Assembly: GCF_900113445.1 (NCBI RefSeq)
Contig: NZ_FOPJ01000004.1
Location: 1 to 64,000 of the forward strand
Direction: 5' to 3'
Length of the DNA stretch: 64,000 nt
From: Corynebacterium spheniscorum
GTDB lineage: Bacteria > Actinomycetota > Actinomycetes > Mycobacteriales > Mycobacteriaceae
Positions 1-8,898 of this stretch are shown here, in pieces (positions within the stretch are counted from its first letter, which is position 1; each line of letters begins with the position of its first letter). The notes below the pieces were generated by a model. It was not told where the DNA came from and searched no databases. It saw only the letters and a list, made by a program, of their open reading frames with translations. The position numbers and the translations under genes are program-made.

Positions 1-278
1 CCTAGGTGGAGGAGTTGTTTTTCTAGGTTCGGCAGGATCCACATGACGCCAACGCCTTTGAAGGCTTGTTCTACTTTGTAGGTGGTTTTGCCTAGCCGGG
101 CGGCGAGTCGGGTAATGGAGGTTTCGTAGTTGTCGGTGCCTTTAGGGAGAACCTTTTTTAAGGTGGAATAGATTTCCTTGTTGATCCGCACAGTCATGTG
201 GCACACGGGATCATCCGGGTGGGTGTTAGCCCAAAAAGGTGTGTCAATCACCTTAAGCTGGGTGCAGGTATCTGCCAT
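1..278 (-). CDS. Unknown protein, partial (C-terminus beyond window)
   Basis: The frame is open from the ATG at 276-278 to the left window edge, giving about 92 residues. A GGGGGA Shine-Dalgarno-like stretch lies just upstream of the start. The visible part begins MADTCTQLKVIDTPFW and is mostly soluble; the segment around ITRLAARLGKTTYKVEQAF has the spacing of a helix-turn-helix, so a DNA-binding role is possible but not shown. I do not recognise the family. The upstream region has a trinucleotide repeat and a small inverted repeat. Because the gene is cut by the window, total length and domains cannot be judged. Confidence 0.6.
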   Translation of the reverse strand, partial: MADTCTQLKVIDTPFWANTHPDDPVCHMTVRINKEIYSTLKKVLPKGTDNYETSITRLAARLGKTTYKVEQAFKGVGVMWILPNLEKQLLHL

Positions 279-779
279 GATGATCCCCCGAAAAATTACT
301 ACTACTACTACGTGCGATCTTTTTAATCGCATATGTGTCTTGCTGTGTCCTCTATGTTAATAGCACACACCGGGGTTGTCTAGGGGTGTGGGCAAACTAT
401 TTTCCACCCCACCCCCACAATTACCCCTGCTACGGTAAACCGGCTGGTGAACACTACTTTCCAGGGCGCTACACATGCTCAATCATGGCGCTAATCAAGC
501 GTCCCACAATGCCTTTCATGCTAATCGAACACGGGCTTTCACCCGCCCCGCTGAATCGCTACTATCAGCGATAACCCACCCATGTTCGATACCTCGCACC
601 CGTACCCCACACATCACCCCACAAACCCCTCAAACCCGCGCCCCATACCTTCGCTATTATCGGTTTCACTTCCCCGTTAAAACGATCAACCCGAGCCTTC
701 CCCACACACAACAACTCACGCCCAGCCCACGCACAACAACGCCCAACAACCCGCACACAACCCCCGAGATTGGAGACTC
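279..779. other. Intergenic region with ACT repeat and small inverted repeat
   Basis: About 500 bases without a convincing gene. At 296-311 there is a run of ACT trinucleotides, and at 313-331 the inverted repeat TGCGAT / ATCGCA with a 7-base loop; both sit in the promoter position of the leftward gene at 1-278. The rest up to 779 is strongly C-rich on this strand, which is common upstream of genes in this window. Short ORFs here look spurious. Confidence 0.5.
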
Positions 780-1703
780 ATGCCCGACCTTGTTATCCAC
801 GGGCTAGAGAAAAGCTTCGGCTCGCTCAAGGCCCTCTCAAACGTATCCTTCCAGGTGAAAGCCGGTGAAATCTTCGGTTTCGTCGGATCCAATGGAGCCG
901 GCAAAACCACCGCCATGAGGATCATCCTCGGCGTCCTCGCAGCCGACACCGGAGAAGTCACCTTCGATGGAAAACCCCTTGATCTCAAGACCCGTCGCCG
1001 CGTGGGATACATGCCAGAAGAACGCGGCCTCTACCCCAAAATGAAAGTCGGCGAGCAACTCATCTACCTCGCTCAACTCCACGGTGAAGACAAATCCAGC
1101 GCCACCAAGTCCATGGAGTATTGGACCGAACGTCTTGGCGTAGATTCCCGTCGCGACGAGGAGGTCCAAAAGCTCTCCCTCGGTAACCAGCAGCGCGTAC
1201 AACTAGCTGCCGCCCTAGTCCATAACCCCGATGTCCTCGTCTTAGATGAACCCTTCTCCGGCCTAGACCCCATCGCCGTGAATGTCATGAGCGATGTCCT
1301 CAAAGAACGCGCCGCAGAAGGCGTGCCCGTCATCTTTTCCTCGCACCAACTCGACCTGGTCGAGCGGCTGTGTGACCGCGTCGGCATCATCCGGGAAGGC
1401 CAGATGGTGGCCTGCGATACCATCCCCAACCTGCGCCAACACGATCAACAGGTCGTGGATATCCGACTTCTCAACGCTCTTCCCGACTGGACGCAGCATC
1501 TCCCCGCCACCATCACCGTCATAGAACCTGGTGGCAACACCGCCCGCGTTTCCCTCCCCAGCCACGACCAAGAACTTCGCGCCCAACTGCTCGCCGCCGC
1601 AACTCAAGCCGGCGCCCTCCAAGAGATCAGCAACTACTATCCCCCGCTCACCGAGCTCTACCGCGAAGCCATCTCCACACCCCACGGAGGCCACCATGCA
1701 TGA
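780..1703 (+). CDS. ABC exporter ATP-binding protein (NatA/drug-type)
   Basis: A 307-residue ATPase that would power export by the membrane protein encoded immediately downstream. Walker A is GSNGAGKTT near residue 36, the signature is the variant LSLGNQQRVQLA near residue 139, and Walker B with the catalytic Glu is VLVLDEPFSGLDP. The C-terminal 80 residues form the extra domain typical of the NatA/CcmA-like DRA/NatA exporters. The start ATG at 780 follows a GAGATTGGAGA-type ribosome site. The stop overlaps the start of the permease by 8 bases, so translation is probably coupled. Substrate is unknown: sodium, drugs and peptides are all seen in this family. Confidence 0.9.
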   Translation: MPDLVIHGLEKSFGSLKALSNVSFQVKAGEIFGFVGSNGAGKTTAMRIILGVLAADTGEVTFDGKPLDLKTRRRVGYMPEERGLYPKMKVGEQLIYLAQLHGEDKSSATKSMEYWTERLGVDSRRDEEVQKLSLGNQQRVQLAAALVHNPDVLVLDEPFSGLDPIAVNVMSDVLKERAAEGVPVIFSSHQLDLVERLCDRVGIIREGQMVACDTIPNLRQHDQQVVDIRLLNALPDWTQHLPATITVIEPGGNTARVSLPSHDQELRAQLLAAATQAGALQEISNYYPPLTELYREAISTPHGGHHA

Positions 1704-2874
1704 TGTACTTCTGATCGCCCGCAGAGAGTTCAAAGTCAGCTTCTTCAAAAAAGCCACGCTGATATCAATTGCGGTGACCTTCTTGCTCATCATCGGCGGA
1801 ATGTTCTTCATCAGCTGGCTCAGCAAAAACGCTGATGATACCTCAACTGTGCACCTCGGCGTCGCCCCAGAAGCCATGGTCCTCCAAGATGAACTGCACG
1901 ACACCGCCACCCAACTCGGCGCTGAACTCAACCTCGTAGAGCTCAACGAAAGCACCGCCGTAGAGCAGCTCAAAACTGAGGATATCGATGCGTATATCCA
2001 AAGCCTCAACCCCGCCACCGTCCTCACAGAGCATCAGCTTTCGGCCACCGAACAGTCCCTCATTTCCACTGCGGCACAGAATTACAGCTTCAATACGCTG
2101 CTCAGCTCCCTCGGCGCTGACCCCGCCCAGGCCAAAGAAACCCTCACTGGCGCGCAACTAGAGGTACGCACCCTAGAAACCGAGGACGCCGCCACCACCG
2201 CCCGAACCTTCACGGTCACCCCCATGATCACACTGGTTTTCTTCACCATCATCGTCGCCGGATCCATGCTGGCCATGAGCGTCGTGGAAGAAAAATCCTC
2301 CCGCGTGGTCGAAGTGCTCCTCTCCACCATCCGCCCAGTCCAGCTCCTCGCCGGCAAAATTATCGGCATCACTTCCCTAGCCTTCTTACAGCTCCTCCTC
2401 TACGGTGCTGCCTTCTCCTTAGGCCCACGCATCCTCGGGCAACCCAACCTCCTCGAAGGCTTCGATATCCCGCTCGGCCTGCACGTTTTGGTCTGGGGAT
2501 TACTCGCCCTGATCCTCAACTCAGTGCTCTGGGCCGCACTCGCCTCACTGGTCTCCCGCCAGGAAGACATCGGCGCCATCTCCATGCCTATGACCTTCAT
2601 CCCCATGGCCGGTTTCTACCTCGCCATATTCCTCGTCCAAAACCAGTCCGAGCTCACCCCATTAGTCACGGTGCTCGCTCTGATTCCGCTGTTCACCCCC
2701 TTCGTCATGCCCATGCTCTTGGCCAAGAACCTTGCCCCACTCTGGCTCATCGGTGCAGGTTACTTAGTTCTCATCCTCTCGATCCTCGCTGTCCTCTTCC
2801 TCGGCGCACGCATCTACCGCCGCGCTGTCCTGCACTCCGGCGGACGCATGAAGCTACGCGAAGCACTCTCCTAA
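1696..2874 (+). CDS. ABC exporter permease (NatB-like)
   Basis: A 392-residue membrane protein, partner of the ATPase encoded at 780-1703. I place the start at the ATG at 1696 because GGAGG lies 5 bases upstream and the protein then begins with the usual cytosolic RREFKVSFFKKA motif before the first membrane helix; the frame is open further upstream but that part is only the shadow of the ATPase gene. There is one N-terminal helix, an extracytoplasmic domain of about 150 residues, then five or six C-terminal helices including the family motif EEKSSRVVEVLLSTIRP. This layout matches the ABC-2 type NatB/YhaP group. Confidence 0.88.
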   Translation: MHDVLLIARREFKVSFFKKATLISIAVTFLLIIGGMFFISWLSKNADDTSTVHLGVAPEAMVLQDELHDTATQLGAELNLVELNESTAVEQLKTEDIDAYIQSLNPATVLTEHQLSATEQSLISTAAQNYSFNTLLSSLGADPAQAKETLTGAQLEVRTLETEDAATTARTFTVTPMITLVFFTIIVAGSMLAMSVVEEKSSRVVEVLLSTIRPVQLLAGKIIGITSLAFLQLLLYGAAFSLGPRILGQPNLLEGFDIPLGLHVLVWGLLALILNSVLWAALASLVSRQEDIGAISMPMTFIPMAGFYLAIFLVQNQSELTPLVTVLALIPLFTPFVMPMLLAKNLAPLWLIGAGYLVLILSILAVLFLGARIYRRAVLHSGGRMKLREALS

Positions 2875-2888
2875 CCCTTTTAAGCTTT

Positions 2889-2940
2889 CCCCGAGACCCG
2901 CCGCCCGCCGCCCGCGCCAAGGATGGCGGTAGTCTCGGGG
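2889..2940 (+). terminator. Hairpin after the ABC exporter operon
   Basis: A perfect 9-base stem, CCCCGAGAC at 2889-2897 with GTCTCGGGG at 2932-2940, followed by AAAACTTT rather than a T run. Its position 15 bases after the permease stop suggests a transcription end. The same stem sequence recurs in other intergenic regions of the window. Confidence 0.5.
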
Positions 2941-3000
2941 AAAACTTTGCCGCACGTGGTTGCTTACAACCCGAGATTGAGAAAGCGAGGGGCGCAAACC

Positions 3001-3362
3001 ATGAATGAGAAGCAGGAGCGCGACTATCATGCGCGCGGGGCAATTGCGCAGTTATTCTGCTCTTGGCTCAATCACGATGGGGAGCGCGCCAAACTTATGG
3101 AACGCCTAGGTGTTCGCACACTGCCAGTCATCCTCCCCGCATTCGGAGACACACTCGCCACTTTGAAAACGGTGAGGAATACGTGGTCGTCCCAGTGGGT
3201 TTTCCTGGTCAGGGGTCCAAGGGCACCAAGCTTTGCGTACTGACCATCTCATCTCAAGATTCCAAAACTCTGTGGCAATCAAACACTAATATGGCGCAGG
3301 TTGCTGCAGCACTAGATTCCAACAAGAAATGGGACATTGTAGATCTGGCTGCGTTGATTTAA
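3001..3362 (+). pseudogene. Small unknown gene broken by a frameshift
   Basis: The first frame starts with ATG at 3001 (MNEKQERDYHARGAIAQLF) and reads sensibly to about 3157 (ILPAFGDTLA). The protein-like text then continues in another frame (HFENGEEYVVVPVGFPGQG) to the TAA at 3360-3362. One base missing in the stretch ctcgccacttt would restore a single protein of about 120 residues. The reconstructed protein is soluble and begins with a charged helix; I do not recognise it. Either a real mutation or a sequencing error could explain the break. Programmed frameshifting is unlikely because no slippery heptamer is present. Confidence 0.6.
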
Positions 3363-3435
3363 GCACTGAAGCCTTCCCGCACCTCCTTGCCCTAAGACCT
3401 GGGATTCTGTTACACAGGTCACATTAGGAGGAATC

Positions 3436-4536
3436 ATGCGAACCGTTGGATATCTCTGGGACTCCCTCTATGGGTGGGTTGATACTGGCAGTGGTGGGTT
3501 CAGCCCGGCCGATCCCCTTGCGGGCTTACAACCCATTGCGCACCACGTAGCGCATCCGGACACTAAGCGCCGCTTTCATGAAGCAGTCCAAGTCTCGGCC
3601 CTTAAAGAACACCTCACCTTTATGCAGGCCACCGCGGCCAGCGATGAGGATCTATTAAGGGTGCACACCGCGGAATATGTGCAGCGCATTAAGGATCAAT
3701 CGACGCTAGCGAAGGGTGGGGATGCCGGGGATGGGGCCACGCCTTTGGGTAAGAATGGATTTCATATTGCCGCCTTGGCTGCTGGTGGGGCCATGCGGGC
3801 CACCAAGGCGGTAGTAGAGGGGGAGGTGGATTGCGCCTATGCGCTTATTAATCCGCCGGGTCACCACGCTGAGGCGGGCCAAGGGATGGGGTTCTGCCTT
3901 TTCAATAATGTCTCGGTGGCGATTGCTTATGCCCGCGAAAAGCTTGGGATACAGCGGGTAGCGGTGGTTGATTGGGATGTGCACCACGGCAATGGCACAG
4001 AAGCGATCTGGTGGGATGAGCCAGAGGTATTAACCATTTCGCTGCATCAGCACCTGTGCTACCCGCCGGAATCTGGGTATCGGACCACACATCCGGGTGC
4101 CCTGAATATTCCGCTTCCGCCGGGAAGTGGAAATAAGGTGTACGAGCTAGCGATGGACACCGTGGTGGTGCCGGCATTGCGACGCTTCAAACCGGAGTTA
4201 ATTATGGTGGCCAGTGGTTTTGATGCTGCGGCGATGGATCCGTTGGCCCGGCAGATGCTCACGCAGCGGGGGTTTAACGCATTGACGGAGTCGTTGATGG
4301 CGGTGGCTGATGAAGTGTGTGGTGGCAAGGTGGTGTTCTGCCAAGAAGGGGGTTATTGCCCGCATTATGTGCCCATCTGTGGGCTGGGTGTATTGGAGGT
4401 ACTGACCGGGCACAGCAGTGGGTTTGGGGATCCTTTTGCAGAGATGTTGGATCCACAGGGCGTGGATGATCTCTATGAGCACCAGCGTGTTGAAGTGGAG
4501 CGTGCCGCCGAACTACTCGCGCCCAAAGAGTACTAG
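3436..4536 (+). CDS. Class II histone-deacetylase-like amidohydrolase
   Basis: A 366-residue cytosolic zinc hydrolase of the HDAC/acetylpolyamine amidohydrolase/AcuC superfamily, acting on an N-acetyl lysine or acetylpolyamine type substrate. Visible catalytic parts are the His pair H143-H144 in NPPGHHAEAGQG, zinc ligands D181 and H183 in VDWDVHHGNG, D263 in ASGFDAAAMDP and the transition-state Tyr Y307 in EGGY, so the active site appears complete. The length fits the family. The start has AGGAGG about 5 bases upstream. It stands alone between a broken small gene and the iron transporter, so context does not reveal the substrate. Confidence 0.9.
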   Translation: MRTVGYLWDSLYGWVDTGSGGFSPADPLAGLQPIAHHVAHPDTKRRFHEAVQVSALKEHLTFMQATAASDEDLLRVHTAEYVQRIKDQSTLAKGGDAGDGATPLGKNGFHIAALAAGGAMRATKAVVEGEVDCAYALINPPGHHAEAGQGMGFCLFNNVSVAIAYAREKLGIQRVAVVDWDVHHGNGTEAIWWDEPEVLTISLHQHLCYPPESGYRTTHPGALNIPLPPGSGNKVYELAMDTVVVPALRRFKPELIMVASGFDAAAMDPLARQMLTQRGFNALTESLMAVADEVCGGKVVFCQEGGYCPHYVPICGLGVLEVLTGHSSGFGDPFAEMLDPQGVDDLYEHQRVEVERAAELLAPKEY

Positions 4537-4767
4537 CCGCGGTGAACCCCGGGCACCTGCTGGGGGGTTGGAATGTGCCGCGCGTGACTCGATCTCGAGG
4601 AAGCGTTACCCCCGATAACCCTGTGGTGAGCGGGGGCTCCTGGGACGGGTTGGGAGGGCGGCGGCGGGGTGCGGTGATGCTGAGGTTTTTCGATGTACAG
4701 GGCGGGTATGACCCCTGCACTAATGCGGGGAAAAGTGCATAGTTGGGGGTCAGGACTCTTAAGTAAT
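4537..4767. other. Intergenic region before the iron transporter
   Basis: GC- and G-rich sequence between the HDAC-like gene and the iron-regulated promoter. No gene or clear intrinsic terminator was found. Short ORFs here have no supporting ribosome site. Confidence 0.4.
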
Positions 4768-4786
4768 TTCGGTTAGGCTACCCCCG
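4768..4786 (+). promoter_or_regulatory. DtxR-like iron box upstream of the iron ABC transporter
   Basis: The 19 bases ttcggttaggctacccccg match the DtxR consensus (TTAGGTTAGSCTAACCTAA) at 14 of 19 positions by eye, with the left half nearly perfect. A second short palindrome, ggctagcc, lies at 4801-4808. The position, about 90-105 bases before the start of the binding-protein gene, fits repression by the iron-loaded regulator DtxR. Confidence 0.6.
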
Positions 4787-4872
4787 GTGGTACGAGGGTT
4801 GGCTAGCCTTAAGTGTTGATGCAGTGCTCTGTGCTGCTTCAGATCCCACGCCCCTTCTTTCAAGAGGTATAT

Positions 4873-5985
4873 ATGTCACTGAAGAAAAAGATCACTGCGG
4901 CCGCTCTGGCGCTTGCTGGAACGTCGCTGATGGTTGTTGGTTGTTCGAACTCCGAGTCCGCCTCGGAATCCAGCACCACGACCACTAAAACCGAGGCTGC
5001 TGAGAAGTCTGAGAAGTCGGAGGCCAAGGAAACCGAGGAAGCATCCGATGGGAAGCTGGTTATCTACTCCGGACGTAGCGAGAAGCTCGTTGATCCGCTG
5101 ATCGAAGATTTCCGCAAGACCGTCGACTATGACGTCGATGTGCGTTACGGCAAGACCCCGGATCAGGCACAGTTGATTCTGACCGAAGGCGAGAGTTCAC
5201 CGGCGGATGTGTTCTTCTCGCAGGAAGCTGGCGCGTTGGGTCTGCTTTCTGATCAGGACATGCTGGTCACCTTGCCGGATGATGTACTGAAGATGGTTCC
5301 GGCAGGCTTCTCCGGCGACGATAAGACGTGGGTGGGCATCACCGGCCGTGCGCGCGTTGTTGCCTATGACAAGGAGCAAGTCTCCGAGGCTGATGCCCCC
5401 GACACCATCGAAGAGATGGTTGATCCGAAGTGGAAGGGCCAAACCGGTGTTGCACCGGGTAACGCCTCCTTCATTGCCTTCGTGAGCGCCATGCGCGTCG
5501 ATAAGGGCGATGACTTCACCAAGGAATGGCTGCAGAAGCTGGCCGCCAATGAGCCGAAGTTCTACGAAAAGAACACCCACGTGCTTGAGGCTGTCGAAAA
5601 GGGTGAAGTCCAAATGGGCTTCATTAACCACTACTACTGGTTCCGTGCCGCCAAGGAACGCGGTGGCGAGAACCTTCGTGCACAGCTGAAGTACGGTGCT
5701 GATGGGGACCTGGCTGCACTGGTGAACTCCACCGGTGTAGGCATCCTGAAGAAGGCCGAGAATGATCCCAAGGCGATGGACTTTGTGAAGTACTTGCTCT
5801 CCAAGGAAGGCCAGACCTACTTCACCACCAAGACCTTCGAATTCCCGCTGGTTGATGGCATCGAAACCCCCGAGGGCGTGCCCTCCATGGATTCCATGAA
5901 GGTTCCGGATGTTGATCTCTCCAAGCTCGGTGATGTCAAGGGCACCGTTGCCCTCATCGATGAAGCTGGCTTGAGCGCCTCCTAA
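4873..5985 (+). CDS. Ferric iron ABC transporter, substrate-binding lipoprotein
   Basis: A 370-residue lipoprotein that would capture Fe3+ outside the membrane and hand it to the permease encoded next. The start is set at ATG 4873, after CAAGAGG, because it gives a textbook signal: MSLKKK, a hydrophobic stretch and the lipobox VVGC with the lipidated Cys at residue 24. A Ser/Thr/Glu/Lys-rich linker follows, then the periplasmic-binding fold beginning KLVIYSGRSEKLVDPL, typical of the FbpA/FutA family. Tyrosines of the kind that bind iron occur in NHYYWF. The DtxR-like box upstream supports iron as substrate. Confidence 0.9.
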   Translation: MSLKKKITAAALALAGTSLMVVGCSNSESASESSTTTTKTEAAEKSEKSEAKETEEASDGKLVIYSGRSEKLVDPLIEDFRKTVDYDVDVRYGKTPDQAQLILTEGESSPADVFFSQEAGALGLLSDQDMLVTLPDDVLKMVPAGFSGDDKTWVGITGRARVVAYDKEQVSEADAPDTIEEMVDPKWKGQTGVAPGNASFIAFVSAMRVDKGDDFTKEWLQKLAANEPKFYEKNTHVLEAVEKGEVQMGFINHYYWFRAAKERGGENLRAQLKYGADGDLAALVNSTGVGILKKAENDPKAMDFVKYLLSKEGQTYFTTKTFEFPLVDGIETPEGVPSMDSMKVPDVDLSKLGDVKGTVALIDEAGLSAS

Positions 5986-5997
5986 ACAACGCGCTTT

Positions 5998-7563
5998 ATG
6001 AAGCTACGGACTCGGTCCGGCGCGCCTACGCGTGTCGGGCCTCATCCTATTCTGCTGGTCGCCTCGGTCATTGCCGTGGCGATGGTGGCGACGCCGCTAG
6101 TGTTTTTATTCAGTGAAGCCATTGTGGCCCCCACTGAACGAATGCTGGCGGCGCTCGCACGCCCACAGACCAAAACCGCGGCGATCAATACGGTGATGCT
6201 CACTGTGAGCGCGATCCTGGGGTCCTTGTTGGTTGGGGTGCCCACCGCCTTTGCGCTGGTGCGCATGGATCTGCCGCTGCGCAAACTCTGGTGGGTGTTA
6301 GCAGCCTTGCCGCTGGCGGTGCCCTCCTATGTGGCTGGTCTGGCCTGGGCTGTGATGATTCCGCTGCGTGGCTTTTGGGGATCACTTTTTGTGTTGGTGC
6401 TGGTCACCTCCCCCTATGTGACCTTACCGACCGCCGCGGCGCTGCGGCGAGCAGATACTCGGGCTGAGGATGTGGCGCGCACCCTGGGGCGTGGGCCGGC
6501 GCAAGCCTTTTTCACCATGACTATGCCGCAAATCGCGCCGGCTGCCGCCTCCGGGGCGCTATTGGTGGGGCTTTATACCATCAGTGAATTTGGGGTGGTA
6601 GCTATTATGCGCTTCCGCACGCTAACGCCCTCTATTGAACGCGCCTTTGGTGGCAGTTTTAATCGCGAATTAGCGATGCTGCTTTCGGTGCTTTTGGTGG
6701 CCATGGCGTTGGTTGTGATTGCGGTGGAACGCGCCGTGCGCCGACCGGTGATGGTGCAAAAATCCGGGCATGGGCGCGCGAGCTCCACGGTGCGGACCGG
6801 GCGGGTGCCGACCATGATCATGCTGGCCGGGATGGCTGTATGTGCAGTGGGAGTACCGGTGGGATTGCTGCTATGGCGTTCTACTCAAGGCATTGCTGGT
6901 GGTGGCGTGGAGTGGGCGCGGCTACTGGGTGCAGCGAAAACCACGGTGTTCCTCGGATTTGCGGGGGCCTTGGTGGCAATTGTGGTGGCGCTGCCGGTGG
7001 CCATTTTGGCGGCCAGGTGGCGGACACGATCCGCAGTGATCTTAGAGACTGCTGTGTATGTGGGCCATGGGTTGCCGGGCATCGTGCTGGGTCTGTCCAT
7101 GGTGTACATGTCCTTGAAGGTCGTGCCCTCGCTCTATCAAACGCTGACCTTGATGGTGCTGGCCTATGGGTTGCTCTTCGCCCCGAAGTCTTTGGGTTCC
7201 GCGCGCTCGGCGTTGGAGCAGGTGCCTTTGTCTTTGGAGGATGCCTCCCGAACCTTGGGGCGCTCCCCTATTCAAACCTGGTTGACCGTGACCGGACGGA
7301 TTGCGTGGCCGGGGATTGCTGCCGGTGCTTTGTTGGTGGCGTTAACGGTGATGAAGGAATTGCCGGCGACGTTGATGTTGCGGCCTACCGGGACCGATAC
7401 GCTGGCGACCAGGTTGTGGCAGCTCACCGATATTGTCGCCTTTAGTGATGCTGCACCTTATGGCGTTGCTTTGGTGTTGGTAGCGGCGGTGCCGGCTTTG
7501 GTGTTGGCGCGAGATTCCTCCGGATCTTTGGATGCTGATAGTTCTGATAGAGGAGAAAAGTAA
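5998..7563 (+). CDS. Ferric iron ABC transporter, permease (FbpB-like)
   Basis: A 521-residue membrane protein with two homologous halves, each with a binding-protein-dependent permease domain, giving about 12 helices. The coupling motifs that touch the ATPase are visible twice: EDVARTLGRGPAQAFF in the first half and EDASRTLGRSPIQTW in the second. This duplicated arrangement is characteristic of FbpB/SfuB/HitB iron permeases. The gene lies 12 bases after the binding-protein gene and its TAA stop shares bases with the ATG of the ATPase gene (TAATG), so the three genes form one translationally coupled operon. Confidence 0.9.
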   Translation: MKLRTRSGAPTRVGPHPILLVASVIAVAMVATPLVFLFSEAIVAPTERMLAALARPQTKTAAINTVMLTVSAILGSLLVGVPTAFALVRMDLPLRKLWWVLAALPLAVPSYVAGLAWAVMIPLRGFWGSLFVLVLVTSPYVTLPTAAALRRADTRAEDVARTLGRGPAQAFFTMTMPQIAPAAASGALLVGLYTISEFGVVAIMRFRTLTPSIERAFGGSFNRELAMLLSVLLVAMALVVIAVERAVRRPVMVQKSGHGRASSTVRTGRVPTMIMLAGMAVCAVGVPVGLLLWRSTQGIAGGGVEWARLLGAAKTTVFLGFAGALVAIVVALPVAILAARWRTRSAVILETAVYVGHGLPGIVLGLSMVYMSLKVVPSLYQTLTLMVLAYGLLFAPKSLGSARSALEQVPLSLEDASRTLGRSPIQTWLTVTGRIAWPGIAAGALLVALTVMKELPATLMLRPTGTDTLATRLWQLTDIVAFSDAAPYGVALVLVAAVPALVLARDSSGSLDADSSDRGEK

Positions 7564-8585
7564 TGGCTGGTGGCGAACTCCGTATCCGAGGATTGAAGGC
7601 CGGATATGGGCGCGGGCGGATGGTCCTAGATGGGGTGGATCTGGATGTTCCCGCCGGTGGTTTGGTGGCAGTCTTAGGGCCTTCTGGGTGTGGCAAAACC
7701 ACTCTATTGCGGGTACTTGCTGGGCTATTGCCGGCAAGTGAAGGCAGCGTGGAGCTGGGGGAACGCAACCTGGTGGGAGTACCACCGGAGAAACGTCGGG
7801 TGGGGTTGGTGCCCCAAGACGCCGCACTCTTCCCGCACCTTAATGTGAGTGGGAATGTGGGCTTTGGACTACCGCGGGCAGAACGACGCGGGCCTCGGGT
7901 GCGCGAGCTATTGGAACTAGCGGGTATCGCGGAATTAGCGGATCGCTCCCCGGCGGCGCTTTCTGGTGGTCAAGCAGCGCGCGTGGCTTTGGCACGAGCC
8001 TTAGCACCGAACCCAGATTTGGTGTTATTGGATGAACCCTATGCGGCTTTGGACGCGGGGCTGCGGGGGCGTTTAAGGACCGATGTGGCCGCTATTTTGA
8101 AGGCTGCGGGGACCACCTCGGTGCTGGTGACCCATGATCAGGATGAAGCTTTATCCATGGCTGATTATGTGGCGGTCTTAGATTCCGGGAAGGTAGTGCA
8201 ATGCGCACGACCACAGGAGCTCTATGCGCGCCCCCAGAATGCCTGGGTGGCGAACTTCGTGGGTACCTGCGCAACCTTGCCGGTGAAACGCCGCGCTGAT
8301 GGTGGTTGGGATTCTGGTTTAGGTGTGATCGAGCAGGCTTCTGCTTCTGCCGGGGTGGGCGAGCAGGCACTGGCGGTGGTGCGGCCGGAGCAGGTGGCAG
8401 TGGGAGTTTCTGGGGTTGCTGCAGAGGTGGAGGGGGTGTCCTATGTGGGGCATGCGACGACCTATCACCTGAGGTTGGGTGATGGTGCTGCGATAGAAGC
8501 GATGGTGATTGGGGCACCGAGTTATGGTGTCGGGGAGACGGTGCCGGTGGCGCCGCTGCAGGCGCTGCATATTGTGGCTGAATAG
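7563..8585 (+). CDS. Ferric iron ABC transporter, ATP-binding protein (FbpC-like)
   Basis: A 340-residue ATPase that drives the FbpB-like permease. Walker A GPSGCGKTT is at residues 39-47, the signature LSGGQ at 133-137 followed by the unusual AARVALARAL where most relatives have QQRVALARAL, Walker B LVLLDEP at 153-159, and the His switch in LVTHDQDEA. The C-terminal 100 residues are the regulatory TOBE-like domain of the FbpC/PotA class. It starts at the overlapping ATG of TAATG with GAGGAG upstream. The operon ends at the hairpin at 8591-8632. Confidence 0.9.
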   Translation: MAGGELRIRGLKAGYGRGRMVLDGVDLDVPAGGLVAVLGPSGCGKTTLLRVLAGLLPASEGSVELGERNLVGVPPEKRRVGLVPQDAALFPHLNVSGNVGFGLPRAERRGPRVRELLELAGIAELADRSPAALSGGQAARVALARALAPNPDLVLLDEPYAALDAGLRGRLRTDVAAILKAAGTTSVLVTHDQDEALSMADYVAVLDSGKVVQCARPQELYARPQNAWVANFVGTCATLPVKRRADGGWDSGLGVIEQASASAGVGEQALAVVRPEQVAVGVSGVAAEVEGVSYVGHATTYHLRLGDGAAIEAMVIGAPSYGVGETVPVAPLQALHIVAE

Positions 8586-8590
8586 CAGAA

Positions 8591-8632
8591 CTCGCCTTCT
8601 CTGTTACTTGCAGGGAAGGCGAGCTTCGTTTT
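8591..8632 (+). terminator. Terminator after iron transporter operon
   Basis: Stem CTCGCCTTC at 8591-8599 with GAAGGCGAG at 8615-8623, followed by CTTCGTTTT. It lies directly after the ATPase gene and only a few bases before the end of the convergent PspC gene, so it may serve both strands. Confidence 0.8.
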
Positions 8633-8636
8633 GGGT

Positions 8637-8846
8637 TTAGTCTTTGGGGATGATGAACCAGGCGATGAAGTAGATGAGGGCCTGCGGTCCGGGTAAGAGA
8701 CAGGACAGAAGGACCGCGATACGCACCAAGGTGGCATCCCAACCATAAGTTTCGGCTAGACCGCCGCAAATACCGGCAATCATGCGGTTAGAGCGAGAGC
8801 GGTGCAGACGACGCTGTGGGTAAGCGTTGTAATCATTGAGCGACAT
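8637..8846 (-). CDS. PspC-domain mini-protein
   Basis: A 69-residue membrane protein made of one PspC domain. The core pattern RMIAGICGGLAETYGWD is followed by a hydrophobic segment with LLPGPQALIYFIAWFIIP, the hallmark of this domain. A basic N-terminus (RRLHRSRSNR) precedes it. The start ATG has AAAGGAG at good distance. In better-known bacteria PspC acts in envelope stress sensing; a free-standing single-domain form has no assigned function that I know. It is the second of two tandem copies and is probably co-transcribed with the one upstream (52 bases apart). Confidence 0.85.
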   Translation of the reverse strand: MSLNDYNAYPQRRLHRSRSNRMIAGICGGLAETYGWDATLVRIAVLLSCLLPGPQALIYFIAWFIIPKD

Positions 8847-8898
8847 GTCTGATGTTCTCCTTTTTTGGGTGAGTTAGGTTCAGGATATCGTGAGGATT

